Source: Floccularia luteovirens | Lineage: Eukaryota; Basidiomycota; Agaricomycetes; Agaricales; Squamanitaceae | DNA length: 64,000 bases | Assembly: GCA_009739215.1 (NCBI GenBank) | Contig: VSJF01000003.1 | Coordinates: forward strand, 2,232,001 to 2,296,000 | Direction: 5' to 3' | The notes under the pieces: model-generated | Told to the model about the DNA's origin: nothing | Databases searched by the model: none | Seen by the model: only the letters and a program-made list of their open reading frames with translations | Shown: positions 12,191 to 24,576 of the stretch, piece after piece | Layout: every line of letters begins with the position of its first letter | Position numbering within the stretch: the first letter of the stretch is position 1 | Program-made: the position numbers and the translations under genes

Positions 12191-12793
12191 TCAATAGTCT
12201 AATTTGATGAACTTCCAAGCTTGAGAGTCATCATCGCTCTTAAGTGGACTGAGAGCAGTCTGCCAGTATGCATGGTCAGTTGTAAAATCGCTCAAAGTCA
12301 CCGATACTACAAACCCTAGGTGGAAAGATTTCGAGGAGGGAACGATCTAATGCAAGTTCATTGCCATCGACTGGCCCTCCGGGGACAACGATGCTGCACC
12401 AGCATTTAATATGATTGCTTTTTTAAAGTCATCTTCACTCACAAGAAAGTGTTCTCTATTCTAGAGTTTTGGAGACGCCATGGGCGAGGCTCTGGCGTCA
12501 CCACAATCTCTTTATTTTCACGCGGGTCGCCTTCAAAACCGATGTAAAATCCGCTCTTTTTGTTTCGCAATGTAACATTTTTATCTGAAAGGACCTCAAG
12601 AATCCACTGGATAAACAGACTGTTAGGGATAGATATCTTGAACAAGCTGAAAACTAGCATCTACCTCTTCGACTTGAGGAACTTCAGAGTTGCTGGTGAC
12701 GACGACAACACGGGAAAACGGCTCTTCTCCGAGCGTGGCTAAGTTCCCGTCCAACTTTTGTTCAGTAATCTTGTATATACCAGATTGAGACAT
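12191..12793 (-). CDS. Beta-trefoil protease-inhibitor-like protein, intact copy B
   Basis: Four exons, three short introns, about 147 residues, no signal peptide. Start ATG at 12793, stop TGA at 12191-12193. Intron 1 is 58 bases (GTAGAT, branch CTAAC, ends ATCCAG, phase 0), intron 2 is 49 bases (GTGAGT, phase 2) and intron 3 about 54 bases (GTTTGT, branch CTGAC, phase 0). The protein begins MSQSGIYKITEQKLDG and has repeated trefoil-like blocks: WILEVLSDKNVTLRN, SGFYIGFEGDP, PRPWRLQN, IVVPGGPVDGNELALD, and AWKFIKLDY at the C-terminus. Cytosolic mushroom beta-trefoil proteins of this length include cnispin-type inhibitors (peptidase inhibitor family I66), mycocypins and ricin-B-like lectins. 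The YxIGFEGDP and W...Y/I-VPG pattern suits the I66 type best. This is inference from pattern; a lectin role is the main alternative. It is the only unbroken copy of three in the window. Confidence 0.68.
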
Positions 12794-12861
12794 TCTGCGA
12801 TGAAATGTGAGTTGAGAATTGATTGACTGTTACTTGTGTTCTGGCTGACTTTTTTGCGCCC

Positions 12862-12869
12862 TTTATATA
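12862..12869 (-). promoter_or_regulatory. TATA box of trefoil copy B
   Basis: On the minus strand this reads TATATAAA, about 70 bases before the ATG at 12793, identical in place to copy A. Confidence 0.55.
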
Positions 12870-13720
12870 CCGTTTCGACTGTCCATGTAGTCGCTCTTAT
12901 ATTGTATATGCGTAATCCGTAGATCACAACTAGGAGATGTCCTAGTGATCCAGTGGATGTGAATGAAAAGTAGGGTGCAAACTTTGTGATTGAATGACTT
13001 GTCGAAGGTCTCATGAGAAGGGCTCACTCCTTCCAGAGAACGATATCTCCTTGTGTACTTATCCAAACATCCAAACATCACTACCATTACCGATTGACAA
13101 AGAACGAGGACGATAAGACAAGTCCCGTGGAATGTTTGATAGGAACTTCAATCAACGCAAATATTAGCATTACATCAAAGAAGTACTCGTTTTCTTTGTA
13201 CTTGGTGCGGAACGATGCAAGTCTCTACAGGATGACATTGTCATGGTTGTACCCAATACGGCATTCGTGATATTAGGAGATGTGGTTTGAGATTAGGCCA
13301 ATGACCCTTTTACAGAATTGTCATTTAGTGTTTGGAATCCACTCAATTTCGGATTGAACCGAGCTTGACTGTGAATACACATGTATGTCAAGAATTCATA
13401 TCCGTGGGTCAGTGGAAGCGTTTTTGGAAGATGTTATGAGGTAAGTAACTTATCTTTATCATCAGCTTGAGATTTCCGCTCTTTGTTTCAAGGTACAGTT
13501 TATAGTAACAAATATGTTGTCAACTCGGATGCTGAAGCAACGTATTGAAATCCTTCGCGCGAAGTTGATCGATTATCGTCAACCAATATGGTGGGTTCCA
13601 CTTGTAGCACACCGGTAAGATATATCCAAAATTAGAATCAATATACTGGAACTCTCAGCTCATTTAGGAAATGAAGGGGTCTACAAATGAGGGGCAAATC
13701 AGCTGCTTCTTCTATAGCTA

Positions 13721-15107
13721 ATTTATTTTCTAAATTGTTAATTGTTGGATTGTCAGAAAGTATTGTGCCACTCCACCGACCCCAGAGGATTTTTTCTCGG
13801 GCAGTCACAAACTACTTAATTGGTTGTATGCCCTGAAATATTGTTACCATCGTCCAACTAACTTAACATTGCAACCTCTTTTCGAAAGCTCTATCCAAAT
13901 TTGAGTTTCAAGGCAGCAGCTCATTCTATTCAAGAGAACAAGCTGGGCAGGCGTATAAAGCAAAAAAAAGAAGAGGATATTCTTCATTCACCAAACTTTT
14001 AACTCATACACAGTTGCGACTAAAAATGTTTATCTCGAACGGCTACTACTGAATTTCTCAATTCGTGAGAGTATGATAACTTTGCCCCATCCAGGTTCCA
14101 CAAATAGTAAATAATTCCAACATTGCTACTCCTGAACAAGGATTTGGTATCGGCACTACTTCCATACGCGGCATTGTATGAGGTAGGCTCCATATTCTAT
14201 GACTGACTGTATACTTGGGCTGTACTTAGTCCACTCGGAGACAATCTCGATCTGCAATGGTGGAATTTCTCTGAGGTCTGAAGATGTAAAGAATGGATTC
14301 AAATAAACCTCTATCCGGGAAATCTTTGCAGTATACACGTTGTACTTTTCATATGAAATATGTGACTGTAACATCTAAGAGCAGTATCTTGTGACCATAG
14401 AATGTTCTTTAGCAAGTGGGGAAGAACGAATCTTATCTTTGAATCTCATCAGAGGAGCTTCTTGTAATGTCATTGTCCTTCAACAGGTAATTGTAAGGAA
14501 TGAGGTTATGTTAATGGACAGAATCGTTACATACTCAGGACAAATGCTGCAGTCGTCATTCTCTTGAAACCTTAAAATCTGTAAAGTTTGTCATCAGAAA
14601 TGCAAGAATGGAAAACGTGATACTGGAACCACTGAGCAGAGCTAGAGAATGGCGGAATTTGTGTATTCTGGATATTTGGAAGATTCTAGATGTACAAGAG
14701 GACCACCCGACCGCATGCACACAAAGCGGACTGTCACTGATGGGTTTAATATTGGGGGTCACTCTGGTAATCGGGGCCCCGATCGCGAGATACTCAGAAT
14801 GTCTGCGACAGCTTGAATGAGATGCCATATGCACAGTTCAGAGAGACGGGAAAGTAACATACCTGAAACCAGCAAATCCTTCTGGCCCGAATCCATCATT
14901 GCATGAGAAATGGGGGTCAGACTAAAATACAACTCAATGGAGATGTTGGAGTCTACACGATCTGCAACACGCCAGTTGTGAAAGATCCCCTCATTTTGTA
15001 ATGTAGGTTGGGAGTATCACATCATCTCAAGATGCACGTTTATAATCAATATCGTAAATGGTATCAACAAAAAAAGTAGAGCAATGTTGCAAGATGGCAA
15101 ATGATAT
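13721..15107. other. Intergenic or unresolved minus-strand exons
   Basis: Minus-strand open frames at 14556-14834 and 14156-14374 do not resemble a known family. A possible short exon with a good donor precedes the first (around 14870-14910), so an unrecognised small gene cannot be excluded. Confidence 0.35.
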
Positions 15108-16202
15108 TTACGTGTAAATGGGCTTGGTCACTGAGTCTTCTCTTTTCCTGGGTCATATGATGAGCGTCAAACTGGGATACATGTAGACAGAAAACTCACT
15201 AGATGTATGGTTAGCCTTGACGTCTAATGCAATACTTGGCTTCAAGAGTCCGAAGTTCTTGGCCGTTCGGTGTGCGAAGAGACCTGAAAGAATCAATGCA
15301 CACAATGCTCTAGCAGTTGCAGGGTTAACTGCTTTCGCTTCTTCTCCAAGGAAAAGTGTATATGCCCCAGACCAGTAAGGTTGTGGATGCGTAAGGAAGG
15401 CGTAAAGTCCGGTGATAAGGGGAGCACACCAAATATCTGTAGTTGTCCATCCATAGGGCTGAAGCTCAGGAGGTGTCTGTACCGAAAGGGGTGTAGGACT
15501 CAAAAACGAGAAAAAGTTGACGAAAAAGAAGCCTCCATTTGCTATGACCTAAAAAAACCTCGTCAACTGATTAAATCTAAATTTCTTAATATTCTATGCA
15601 CATACAAGAGATGTAACCAAGAGGGTCCACGGATTGGAGGCGAGTGTGGAGTTAGGGCTGCTTGTTACTATAGCGGGCATAATGTTGCACAGCAGAAAAG
15701 AGCGCGCAATCCCATCAATAATTGATATGGGAAGTTCTATTTCGGGTGAGGGTGGAGGTACAAACGGGAGCCATTCAACGACTGCCTGTGCCACGACATA
15801 TAGACCCGGATAAACACCAGACGTCATGAACGACGGTGGTACTCCGAGAAAGGGGCCTAGTTTTTTTATGAGTGAATATACAGTTGCCAGTTGTTAGAAA
15901 CAGTCACAGAACGTTCACTCACCGATAAATACTTCTCCACCGAAAACTAGCAGGAGGGTGGTAGATACTTTATGGACAAATGACTTTTCCTCCACAGCAA
16001 CGGCACTCTTACTGTTCAGATGTTGTTTGAGTAGAATTTCTCGCAGTTGGCGCAAGAAAAGACAAAGTCGGAAAGTTGCAACAACATCGAGAGTGTTGAC
16101 CCCAAGACCAAACCAAGTAAAGGGCGCAATAGGTTGTAGAGAGTATTCTATAAACCCAGCAAGCGGTTGGAGGACAATCATGAGGGGGTCATATGGATTC
16201 AT
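15108..16202 (-). CDS. Conserved-looking polytopic membrane protein, function unknown
   Basis: ATG at 16202 (MNPYDPLMIVLQPLAGF); the last codon before TAA at 15108-15110 is reached through a good GTGAGT donor near 15200. Exons: N-terminal hydrophobic segment with PFTWFGLGVNTLDVV, a basic patch (LFLRQLREILLKQH), then VSTTLLLVFGGEVFIG, PFLGVPPSFMTSGVYPGL, FLLCNIMPAIVT, NPWTLLVTSL, NGGFFFVNFFSFL, YGWTTTDIWCAPLITGLYAFL and ALCALILSGLFAHRTAKNF, ending SRKREDSVTKPIYT. About 320 residues with around six predicted membrane segments and a basic cytosolic tail. I know of similar uncharacterised basidiomycete proteins by general look only and assign no function. Splice signals (GTGAGT twice) and the unbroken hydrophobic pattern argue that it is a real gene. 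Confidence 0.65.
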
Positions 16203-16783
16203 ACTGGAACGGACGGTTAAGAGGCTCTAACAAAAGATATGCTTATAAGCGAGTGTTACAAGTAACGCATTTGTGGCGTTACTGAATAAGGCTACCCACG
16301 CTTTTTCACCTTGAACTCTGCTGTCTAAAGGGCACGTTTTAGTGAAGAATTCAGTCCCTGCATGGCTTGTCATGTCGAATTCGGATATTCAAGCTGTTAC
16401 CACCATTATACCGAACTTCGGAATTCCAGGCGGATAATTTTTATCAATTGGTGACCTCACTACAAATCTGCAATGTTCAGTTCAGTAAGCGCTCAAGCTT
16501 TATATCAGATTATTCAGCTCAGGGCTGTCTCATCACTTTGCCGTTAACCATTGGCACTGCTTACAACGAAAAGTACATAAAGAAGTGTTTTTTTACTCTC
16601 CAACTGCAACTGCACATGATGAAGTAACGAAAATCTGTTACATGCTTTAATAACAAGTCCGGTAAAGAATAACAGTGGCCGATAAATGAACTAAATGAAA
16701 CTCCTTGTCGAAACATCGTATTTGACGATAATCACCTGCGCAGAACCCATATTAGAACCGGATGATCGATAATTCGGGACAAC
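16203..16783. other. Intergenic between membrane-protein gene and second cerato-platanin
   Basis: No supported gene. The stretch contains the 5' side of the membrane-protein gene and the 3' flank of the cerato-platanin. Confidence 0.5.
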
Positions 16784-17212
16784 TCACAGCCCGCAACCAG
16801 ATGCGGCAACTTGTGTCGCTACGATGTCAACTCTGCCAAGTGCGGTGGCCTGACCACCGGTAAGTTCATCCATGGCCGCTTTGGCGATGTTGAAATCGGG
16901 AGTTGCGACGTCAATCGCCAAAATGTTAATACTCTTCTTCACTCCTTGGCCATTTGTGTATGTTAATTGCCAACAAGTTCCGCAATTTGGCGAGTTAAAT
17001 CCAGTAATCGCAGGAGCTCCTCCGATGTGGGGGAAATTTGGCAATGAGCCGAAAGTAGTGAATCCACGAGTAAGCAATCCGTTCGATCCGTCTGAACAGG
17101 CAACAGTGGCGAGTGAGCCGCCAGCATTGTCGTATACTGTGTCAAAGCTGACTTTTACAGCCAGGGAGAGTGCTGGAAAGATGGCGAGGGGTATGATGCT
17201 GGAGAATTTCAT
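16784..17212 (-). CDS. Cerato-platanin family secreted protein (intact)
   Basis: A single-exon frame of 142 residues, the usual length. It has a signal peptide (MKFSSIIPLAIFPALSLA), then VKVSFDTVYDNAGGSL, TVACSDGSNGLLTRGF, FPHIGGAPAITGFNSPNCGT and a C-terminus ending VAASGCGL. The four cysteines of the family (VACSDG, NCGTC, SGCGL) are present, together with the GLLTRGF and HIGG motifs. Members are secreted double-psi beta-barrel proteins that bind chitin-type oligomers, self-assemble on surfaces and act as elicitors on plants. A TATA-like ATATAAAG lies about 90 bases upstream (17302-17309 on the minus strand). A frameshifted paralogue lies at 7343-7781; the two differ enough to be an old duplication. 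Confidence 0.95.
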   Translation of the reverse strand: MKFSSIIPLAIFPALSLAVKVSFDTVYDNAGGSLATVACSDGSNGLLTRGFTTFGSLPNFPHIGGAPAITGFNSPNCGTCWQLTYTNGQGVKKSINILAIDVATPDFNIAKAAMDELTGGQATALGRVDIVATQVAASGCGL

Positions 17213-17310
17213 TGTGGAATAGGTAAGTTTGGATCTTTAGTAGATGAGAACGTTGGAAGAGTAGAGATGTGGTATGGTTCGTAAGAGAAACCTGGATGGC
17301 TTTATATCTT

Positions 17311-18367
17311 CATCGCCAATTGCAAAACGGGCAGTTACATCCGAAGAACGCACATGCATACTCTGCTCGTTTATTCTTTCAGTTGTAGAAGTATAACTTG
17401 CAAAGAATTCTCCGATGTCTACCGCCAACTGCGACGGTCATAGCTCGCCGTTGTATCAAACACTCTGGTCAGCTGTTATTGCAAGATTATTCGGAGACGA
17501 AGAACCGGATTCGAAGCTGTTCCCGGTACTTACAATCGTGCTGGCAGTTATTATTAATCTCAGCTGAGCACTTCAGATTAGCGTATTCATCCTCTTGGCA
17601 TCATGATGTCACCGGATATTCACATGACATGCGAGTTTCAAGATGTTTGTATGCCAGTAGAATTTCTGCTATTCTAAGCTTTTCAGCGGCTCCAACGGCT
17701 CAGAAGAAATGGAGCGAAACCTTTATTGAGAATCATCAGGCTCCTGGCATGCAGAAAAATATGCCAGTTTGACAGCGCGGCAATAGCGGGATAATGAAGC
17801 TCCTTCTCCCCAGCTATTAATGGAACTTGTGATATCCATCGGACACGGAAAACTGTTACTATCAATGGCCTGCTATGGTTTAGTACCCAAATTTGAAGCA
17901 ACAACCTTTAGAAATATAAGGAGCATATAAAATAAACTAGTTTTCGTCACATGAGTTTACCTTGCTCCGGCGCACTTTATTGTGTTACGCGACCATACTA
18001 TTCTCCTACTTCCTCCGGTTCAGAGGCTGATGTAGATAGACTTAGAGATGATTAGACCCATACGCAAGTAACATTTCAATAAACCTTGGAAATAGAACCA
18101 GTCATAGCTATATAGTCCGGAGACTTCACGACGGCATAGAAGATAATTATTTTCACTTATAAGGCTTTGCCTCAACGGACGATAGAGGGACTTAAAATAT
18201 ACATGTAAAGAAACACCTGGCAAGGATTGGGCCCACGGCGGTGGTGCTATTTACATTGGAGGCAGTCACCATTCAAATCAAACAATGACAAACAAGCAAC
18301 GCCATATGGATTCAATGTAGTCAGTTTAGACCGTTGAAAGTCTCTGCATTCTGTTCTTTCTCCACAC
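17311..18367. other. Intergenic, no supported gene
   Basis: Divergent promoter space between the cerato-platanin and the FG-GAP protein. Short open frames (17398-17772, 17683-17904) overlap each other on opposite strands and match nothing I know. Confidence 0.5.
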
Positions 18368-21031
18368 ATGTTTGCTCACTGGACTAGGTGCTGGAAGCAG
18401 AGCATATTACCTTGTGCCACTCTACTACTCCTTGTACATCCATGCCACTCTATATGGCCGTTTCAACCGAAAAGGTTCACTGGAAACTCCCTTGTGGCTG
18501 CGGGCTCAATGGGTTTGAGCAATGATGGAAGGATTGTTGCATTTGGGGACTTCAATGAGGATCAGTTGTATGTGTCTCTCACTATGAACCAATCTCGAAT
18601 TAATGGAAGTACAGTCTGGATGTATTATTCCTGGGTGCTGACCAACAGACACTCATTGTGTATCATTGGAATCATGGTGAGTATCTTCTCCTATATAGTT
18701 TGAATGAAGCCGATTAGTAACTTTAACCGGTATCTGCAGAGTCTTTTACATTTGAGGAGTCGACGTCCTTCAAACATCCGAATAAAGTCCACAACGTTAT
18801 ACCAGGCGACTTTACGCATTCAGGAAAGCTTGATCTACTAATTATGGGGCAGGGACGATCGAAGAATGTGCTAAACATGACTGTATATCCTGCACTAGTT
18901 GAAGGTGGCTTTGGTACGTTGATATGCTCTACCCATCATTTTGTTCTTAAAGAAAGTGCAGACACAAATAATCCATTCGCGATCCCTTCATCTAGCCTTT
19001 CCCAACCAATACCTATCGATGTGGATGGGGACTTGAAAATCGACTTGTTGGGAATGTCGTCTGACTCAGGTAGCAGCTCGGATTCTCTTATGCAAATTTG
19101 GAAGAATACATGGAATGCCTCTGAGCCAGGGACACCATTATTCAAAATGTAAATACTAACTTAGCTTTTTTTACCATATATGAATATCTCACAGCACCAT
19201 CTGACAGTATGGATTCACCTTTTCATGGATCTCAATGCACGCTAGCTAATCCTCATAGCAATGCAGTAGTTGACCTGAATGGTGACTGTTTAGCTGGTAA
19301 GTAGTTGTGGAATTTCAACTGTACTTGAGAATTGACTTTTTCTTTAGACATATTTCTGGTTTGTGATGATGGCAGAGGCGATCTTTCGTATCAAATATGG
19401 GTTAACGATAAAGATGCTGGTTTTGCTCTTTCACAATCCGGTCCTCTACCAAGTGGTACACAATCGATATCCTTTGCTGACGTTGGTAAGCACATGTCCT
19501 TGATATTGATCATTTAAAGCTTATCCCATGTCAGACCGTGATGGAACTATCGACATGGTCTTTGCAACTTGTTCTCGCGTCTCTGGGGGTGGTGTAGGAT
19601 CTGATTGCTTTATCAACATCGCCTATAACCAGCAGCTTGGTTTGTGTTCTTCGACAACTACTTCCGGGGTCAAGAACGGCGTCCGCACATGTAGAGCACC
19701 CAACGATTTATGTGTTGCGGACCCTATGTTCAAGTTTGACCTTGTTGAGAGTCCTGATAACGATGTTCGCATATGATGTTCTGTATCTTGTACCTAAAGC
19801 TAACTCATTATACCAGGGGTTTGTTCGATTTCCCTTGTCCGACCTCTTCCCCGAGCATCCATTCCTTCTTGTGCGAGATAAATCTTTTGTTCCCTCACCA
19901 CCCGTTCCTCTAAAACTTGGCGACGCTAATCTTGACGGCTTCCCTGATTTACTTGCTATCGCGGTGGCCGGAAGAGGTCGTATTCCGCATTTGGTGATGT
20001 CTGTGCCGTGTGCAAGTGGAATTCCTGGATGCAAAGCGGATGGCTCTGGCCGGCGAGGATGGAAAGTGGCTACAAAAGGGATGGGAGCATTAGAAGCAGT
20101 CCAGGATGCGAGGAGTGTATCATTCTTGGATATGGATGAGGATGTATGTGTAGATTTTCCCGTCGTCTTGGCTAATCGTATATCTCACATCAAATTGCAG
20201 GGTACCTTGGATATTATGGTGCAGAGAACTGGAAGGAGTGGAGAAGGATCAATTTTGTTTGTACAGAACAATATTTATTATGACGCTTTCTTCCTCAAAG
20301 CAATTGGTATGTTATCAGCTTGTTATTCGCTTACTTCCCTAACACAAACCGTAGTGTTGAATGGTGCATGTGACAATAGTTGGTGTTATAACACCAATGG
20401 ATCAATAAGGTATCATGTGAGTGTTTGTACACTGCTTGTGAGGGATAGACTGCTTACATTATGCAGCCCTTTGGAGTCAGTTACTCTGGTGCATCATACA
20501 AGTACACCGTCCTTGATACTTCTGGACATCGATCAGCTGCACAAGGTACGCAAGGTGATATGACGCCAATTACGATTATGTTATTTATTACCTTCCACAG
20601 TTGGGCAACTGCCTCAAACATCATACCAAGCACTTCAAACTCCATATTCTTTCTTCGGATTAGGCCGTACGAATAACTACATCGAAAATCTATTCGTTGG
20701 TACAACAATCCACGCAAAACAACATTACATCAATATGGAGGGGGTCATCCCGAATTCAAAAGTTGTAATACTACCGTCCGCCAATAACGTCGATGGTTGG
20801 AAACGTGAGCTGTTTTTGAGACCTGGTGAATGGATTCCTTGGGTTACTGTAACGTTGGTGGCAAGTATGATTCTGTTGGCTATTATTGTGTTGGTATTGC
20901 ATTTTAATGAGAAGGTGTGTAAATCTAATACCTCTTTGTTAACCTCTACTCAATGTATAACATTATCTCAGAGAGAGGATGAGTTGGAAAGGAGAAGAGC
21001 CTCACATCATATAAACTTCGATGCTCTATAA
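18368..21031 (+). CDS. TIP/ITFG1-like FG-GAP repeat type I membrane protein
   Basis: ATG at 18368; signal peptide region CATLLLLVHPCHSIWPF. It is followed by a long ectodomain of calcium-loop-like FG-GAP repeats: IVAFGDFNEDQ, NVIPGDFTHSGKLDLLI, PIDVDGDLKIDLLG, VVDLNGDCLAD, FADVDRDGTIDMVF, LGDANLDGFPDLLAI and FLDMDEDGTLDIMV. A cysteine-bearing block NGACDNSWC, the block FGVSYSGASYKYTVLD, one membrane helix (WVTVTLVASMILLAIIVLVL) and a short basic tail ending HHINFDAL follow. About ten short introns link the exons. This order is that of T-cell immunomodulatory protein / LINKIN (ITFG1), a conserved eukaryotic surface or secretory-pathway glycoprotein whose fungal role is unclear. No break was found. 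Confidence 0.9.
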
Positions 21032-21318
21032 CGGACGGATATATATACTTACAGCATGTACATTAGCATTAGTTCACTAATACAAGGTACCATAGTTGAC
21101 TCCCTCCAGTTTCTTGTATGACTTGGTATTTTATTGCAAGTTAACTACACTTGATAGGTGAACACCCATTGTAGACTACATTGTCAAGCGAAATAGGCCC
21201 GTGGCTGTGCCATTTTTGATTAGATGACGGAAACAGAATATCAACAAAACACGTTTTTATAACATCAAATAGCGTTGGGCAACACACTCTTTCATATCGA
21301 CACAGAAGTGACTTTGGC

Positions 21319-22362
21319 ATGCAAGTGGGACACCTTCCGGTTACTTCTTACATCCCAGCAGTTGGTGTTCATACGACACTCCTCGTCTTCACAGTTCTCT
21401 TTCTTCCTCGGGGTACATTATTTCTTGACGCGCTAAATCCGTCATGGAACACGAACACTCCCATTTCACAGGATCGTCCTCAACATCCGTTTCTTGAACC
21501 TTTGACGAAGAACCCCCTCATTTCTATGTTAGGAATCTGCCTAGGCACCGTGGTGTTGCAGGGGTGGTGGGCCGGATGGATTAGGGAGTGGTGGATTCAT
21601 TCGATAACCAAGTTTTCCTCTAAAGATGAGCAGATGCTGGACAGGGCCTTGTCTAGTGGGGAGATGCTGAAGGTACATTCACTACCCGTGCCCTCCGTTC
21701 TACGACTGACAGAACTAATTTGTCAGGCTTTCAAGAATGCTTCAGTAACAACACTGTGTACATCTGTGGGACTCCATGTAGTTTTTGTCCTCTTTGGCGC
21801 CCCATTTACCAGGTGACTGCTGTGCCCACTCTTTATTTTCTCTGATTAATCCCTTTCCAAAGCTTCGTGCTGCACACTTTCCTTCTAGCCTTTCTTATAT
21901 CCGTCCTCGTTTTCCTTCCTCCAGCATATACATTCGGACCACCGACATTGTCCGGTGAAACAAAATCTTTCATTAATAGAATGCTGTGGATCCGACTTTT
22001 TGCGGAATTCTCGTTAGTACTCTTATAGCCTGTTGCTCTCCAATACGTTAACAACGACATAGTCCACGGAACGCCATAGAACGCGCCATTGTCTACCCTG
22101 CCATAGGTGCAGCACTGGGTTGCTGGCTAGGTATCATTCCTATTGCACTCGATTGGGAACGCCCTTGGCAGGTCTGATGCCCCACAATTTTCTTGCGAGC
22201 TATATACTGACCAAATGTTACCTTCAGTCATGGCCGCTAACACCTGCTGTTGGTGCAATCATTGGCCACATAATAGCATCTATCTATGCTCTAACAATCA
22301 CTGCCATTCGTGACCTCTCGGAAAAACATGTTACTATACAACAAAACAAGAAAATCAACTGA
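21319..22362 (+). CDS. PIG-F, GPI ethanolamine-phosphate transfer subunit
   Basis: ATG at 21319. Exon 1 carries the N-terminal helices (VGVHTTLLVFTVLFLP) and a loop with WWIHSITKFSSKDEQMLD. Later exons give VTTLCTSVGLHVVFVLFGAPF, HTFLLAFLISVLVFLPPAYT, AIERAIVYPAIGAALGCWLG, IPIALDWERPWQ, then WPLTPAVGAIIGHIIASIYA. The HTFLLA...LPPAYTFG and GCWLGxIPIxLDWxRPWQxWPLTPxxG blocks are the family signature. PIG-F (yeast Gpi11) is an ER membrane partner of PIG-O/PIG-G in adding phosphoethanolamine to GPI precursors. Introns are about 50 bases with clean GT/AG ends. The gene's 3' half is duplicated and broken at 24577-25240. Confidence 0.92.
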
Positions 22363-22539
22363 GCTATCGTAATGTTGTGTATCCGTGAGGAAGACCGAAT
22401 AAAAGTTGATACTGTGCGGGACCACTTACGAAGCCACTTATTGAACGATTTTCTTCGAGACACCGCATCTTATGAAACTACCCTTTATATGAACAACTAT
22501 GAAAAACGACACCACTGAATATCGAATGTCAGATTGCTC

Positions 22540-24250
22540 AAAGGTACTAGTGTGTATTGGCTGGAACGTTCACCATTGGTTTGCGCCTTTCCAAAGTCAA
22601 CTCTCCTCGACTTATTATTTGCTATGGAGTTTTTGGTATCAGACCAGGGCAGAAGCACTATCATCAGTAGCCGAATTGATTGATACTGATACATCCCCGA
22701 GGCAGTGGAAGTGCTACAGGTGCGAAATGAAATTCCGTTGTGAGTAAATATATACATGTGTAAAATGACATCAATAATTGACTGTCAGAACTGATAATCT
22801 TTACGGCCACCACCTTCTGAATCCCAAGTCCTACTCAAAATAGGACGAAATAATGATGACTTTACACTTCAACTTCACTGATAGAACATACGGCTCTGGG
22901 TAAATTCACAAACATGTATATTTCTTTACCCGAATCAATCAGGGAAACTGCATTTCGGGAATTACAACAGAAACTTTATTCAAAATTCCCTATTGATGAA
23001 TTCAACCTCTTCGACCTCACTCGCCCAATTTGATGAACTTCCAAGCTAGAGAGTCATTGTCGCTCCTGAGCGGGCGGAGAGCAGCCTGCCAGTAAGCATG
23101 ATGAGAAGTAAAACCACTCAGAGTCATTAATTGTACAAACCCTAAGTGGAAAGATTCTGAGGAGGGAACTATCCAATGCAAGTTCTTCGGTACCAACTGG
23201 CCCTCCAGGGACAACGATGCTGTATCAACGCTTAACGTGATTGACCTCCTCAAGTTATCTTTACTCACAAGAAAGAGTCCGGTAAGCCAGAGTTTTGGAG
23301 ACGCCACGCCCGAGGTTCTTTTTGCACCACGAGCTCTTTATTTACACTTGGGTCGCCTTCAAAACTGATGTAAAGATTGCTCTTCTGGTTTTTTCAATGC
23401 AAAATTTTTATCTGATAATTCCTCAAGAATCCACTGGATAAATAAACTGTTAGAGAACAGATATCTTGAACAGGCTGAGAACCAGTTACCAACCACTTCG
23501 GCATGGGGAGCCCCTGCATAACCGGTGGTGACGACGACAGGAGAATCTGGCTCATGTCCTAGTGTAGCCAAGCTGCCGTCCACATTGGATTTAGTGATCT
23601 TGTATGAACCGGGAGGAGTCATTGCGCAATGAACTATGAGTTGGGAATTTATTGACTGTGACTTGCATTCTAGCCTTTTTGCATCCACTATATACCCTTT
23701 CGACCATCCATCTAGACGCTCTTACATTGTTATTCCGCAGTCCCTGGGTCCCAATCAACGGACTACTTGTGGGGTGGTCCGGTGCGTGCGTGTGGGGGGT
23801 GAAATGCAAACACTACGATTGAATGACTACATATAAAGAAGTACTCATTTTCCTTGCCCTTCGTGCGAAATGTCATTTGGTTGTACCTTAGAGTGTCCTT
23901 CGTGTTATTAGGAGACATAGTTTGAGCTTAGTGGGCTATTGTCCTCTTACCGACTTGCCATTTCGTGTGGACCCCACTGAAGCGATTTGGAGAGTGATTT
24001 ATCTTTTATCCCTCATCAGCTGAGATTTTCGTCTTTAATGTCAAGGAAAGTTTATAGTAACAAATGTTCTGTGCCACTCTGAGGCTGAAGAAGTGTATTG
24101 AAATGCTTCATGTGAAGTTGATCAATTATCATCAACTGATTGATATTCGGGTTCAACGTTCTAGCTAGATGGTGAGAAACATCTACTCAAATTAGAATCA
24201 ACGCGTTATACTAGAACCAACTCTCAGATCACTCGGAAATAATGAGCCCG
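22540..24250. repeat. Segmental duplication, unit C
   Basis: Same orientation as unit B. It separates PIG-F from its broken 3' duplicate. Alignable blocks run from the region at about 22550-22640 through the trefoil pseudogene to about 24150-24250. Confidence 0.75.
23017..23622 (-). pseudogene. Beta-trefoil protease-inhibitor-like gene, copy C (frameshifted)
   Basis: Start ATG at 23622 (MTPPGSYKITKSNVDGSLAT), stop TGA at 23017-23019 after WKFIKLGE. The three introns of copy B are conserved in place, although donor 1 is GTTGGT. Exon 2 has one extra base near 23390-23400, in or next to an A-rich run, which shifts the frame before the FEGDP block. Exons 3 and 4 are otherwise open. The TATA element is also altered compared with A and B. 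Either a recent pseudogene or one base-call error in a homopolymer. Confidence 0.62.
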
Positions 24251-24576
24251 ACCGAAGAACATCCATGCACTGTCTAAGTTGCAGTTGCGAAACAGACGGC
24301 CTGATTTTCCAATTTGAATTGACATTCGATCAACTCAATTTAGTGATGATATGGGTACTACGACAATTGCAGTTCCTTGCAAACTGCTCTAACATCTGTT
24401 CGGATACTGGGTAAAGCCGGAACCAGTATTGGTAAGCATTATATGCGAGGTCGAGACCACACACAACTTATGCTCCATAGAAGATGAAATTTTGAAATCT
24501 GACGTTCACACTGTCTCAGCTGCTTCAAGTCTCCTGATAAAAACTAGTGGGCTCTCCTTCTTGGCCATTGTGAATG

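Larger units (their letters stand above)
11640..13720. repeat. Segmental duplication, unit B
   Basis: The unit includes the intact trefoil gene, its promoter, and about 900 bases of upstream sequence. Upstream blocks at about 13150-13350 and 13490-13590 match 23830-24000 and 24050-24150 in unit C in the same orientation. Part of the upstream flank also matches unit A inverted. Confidence 0.75.
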
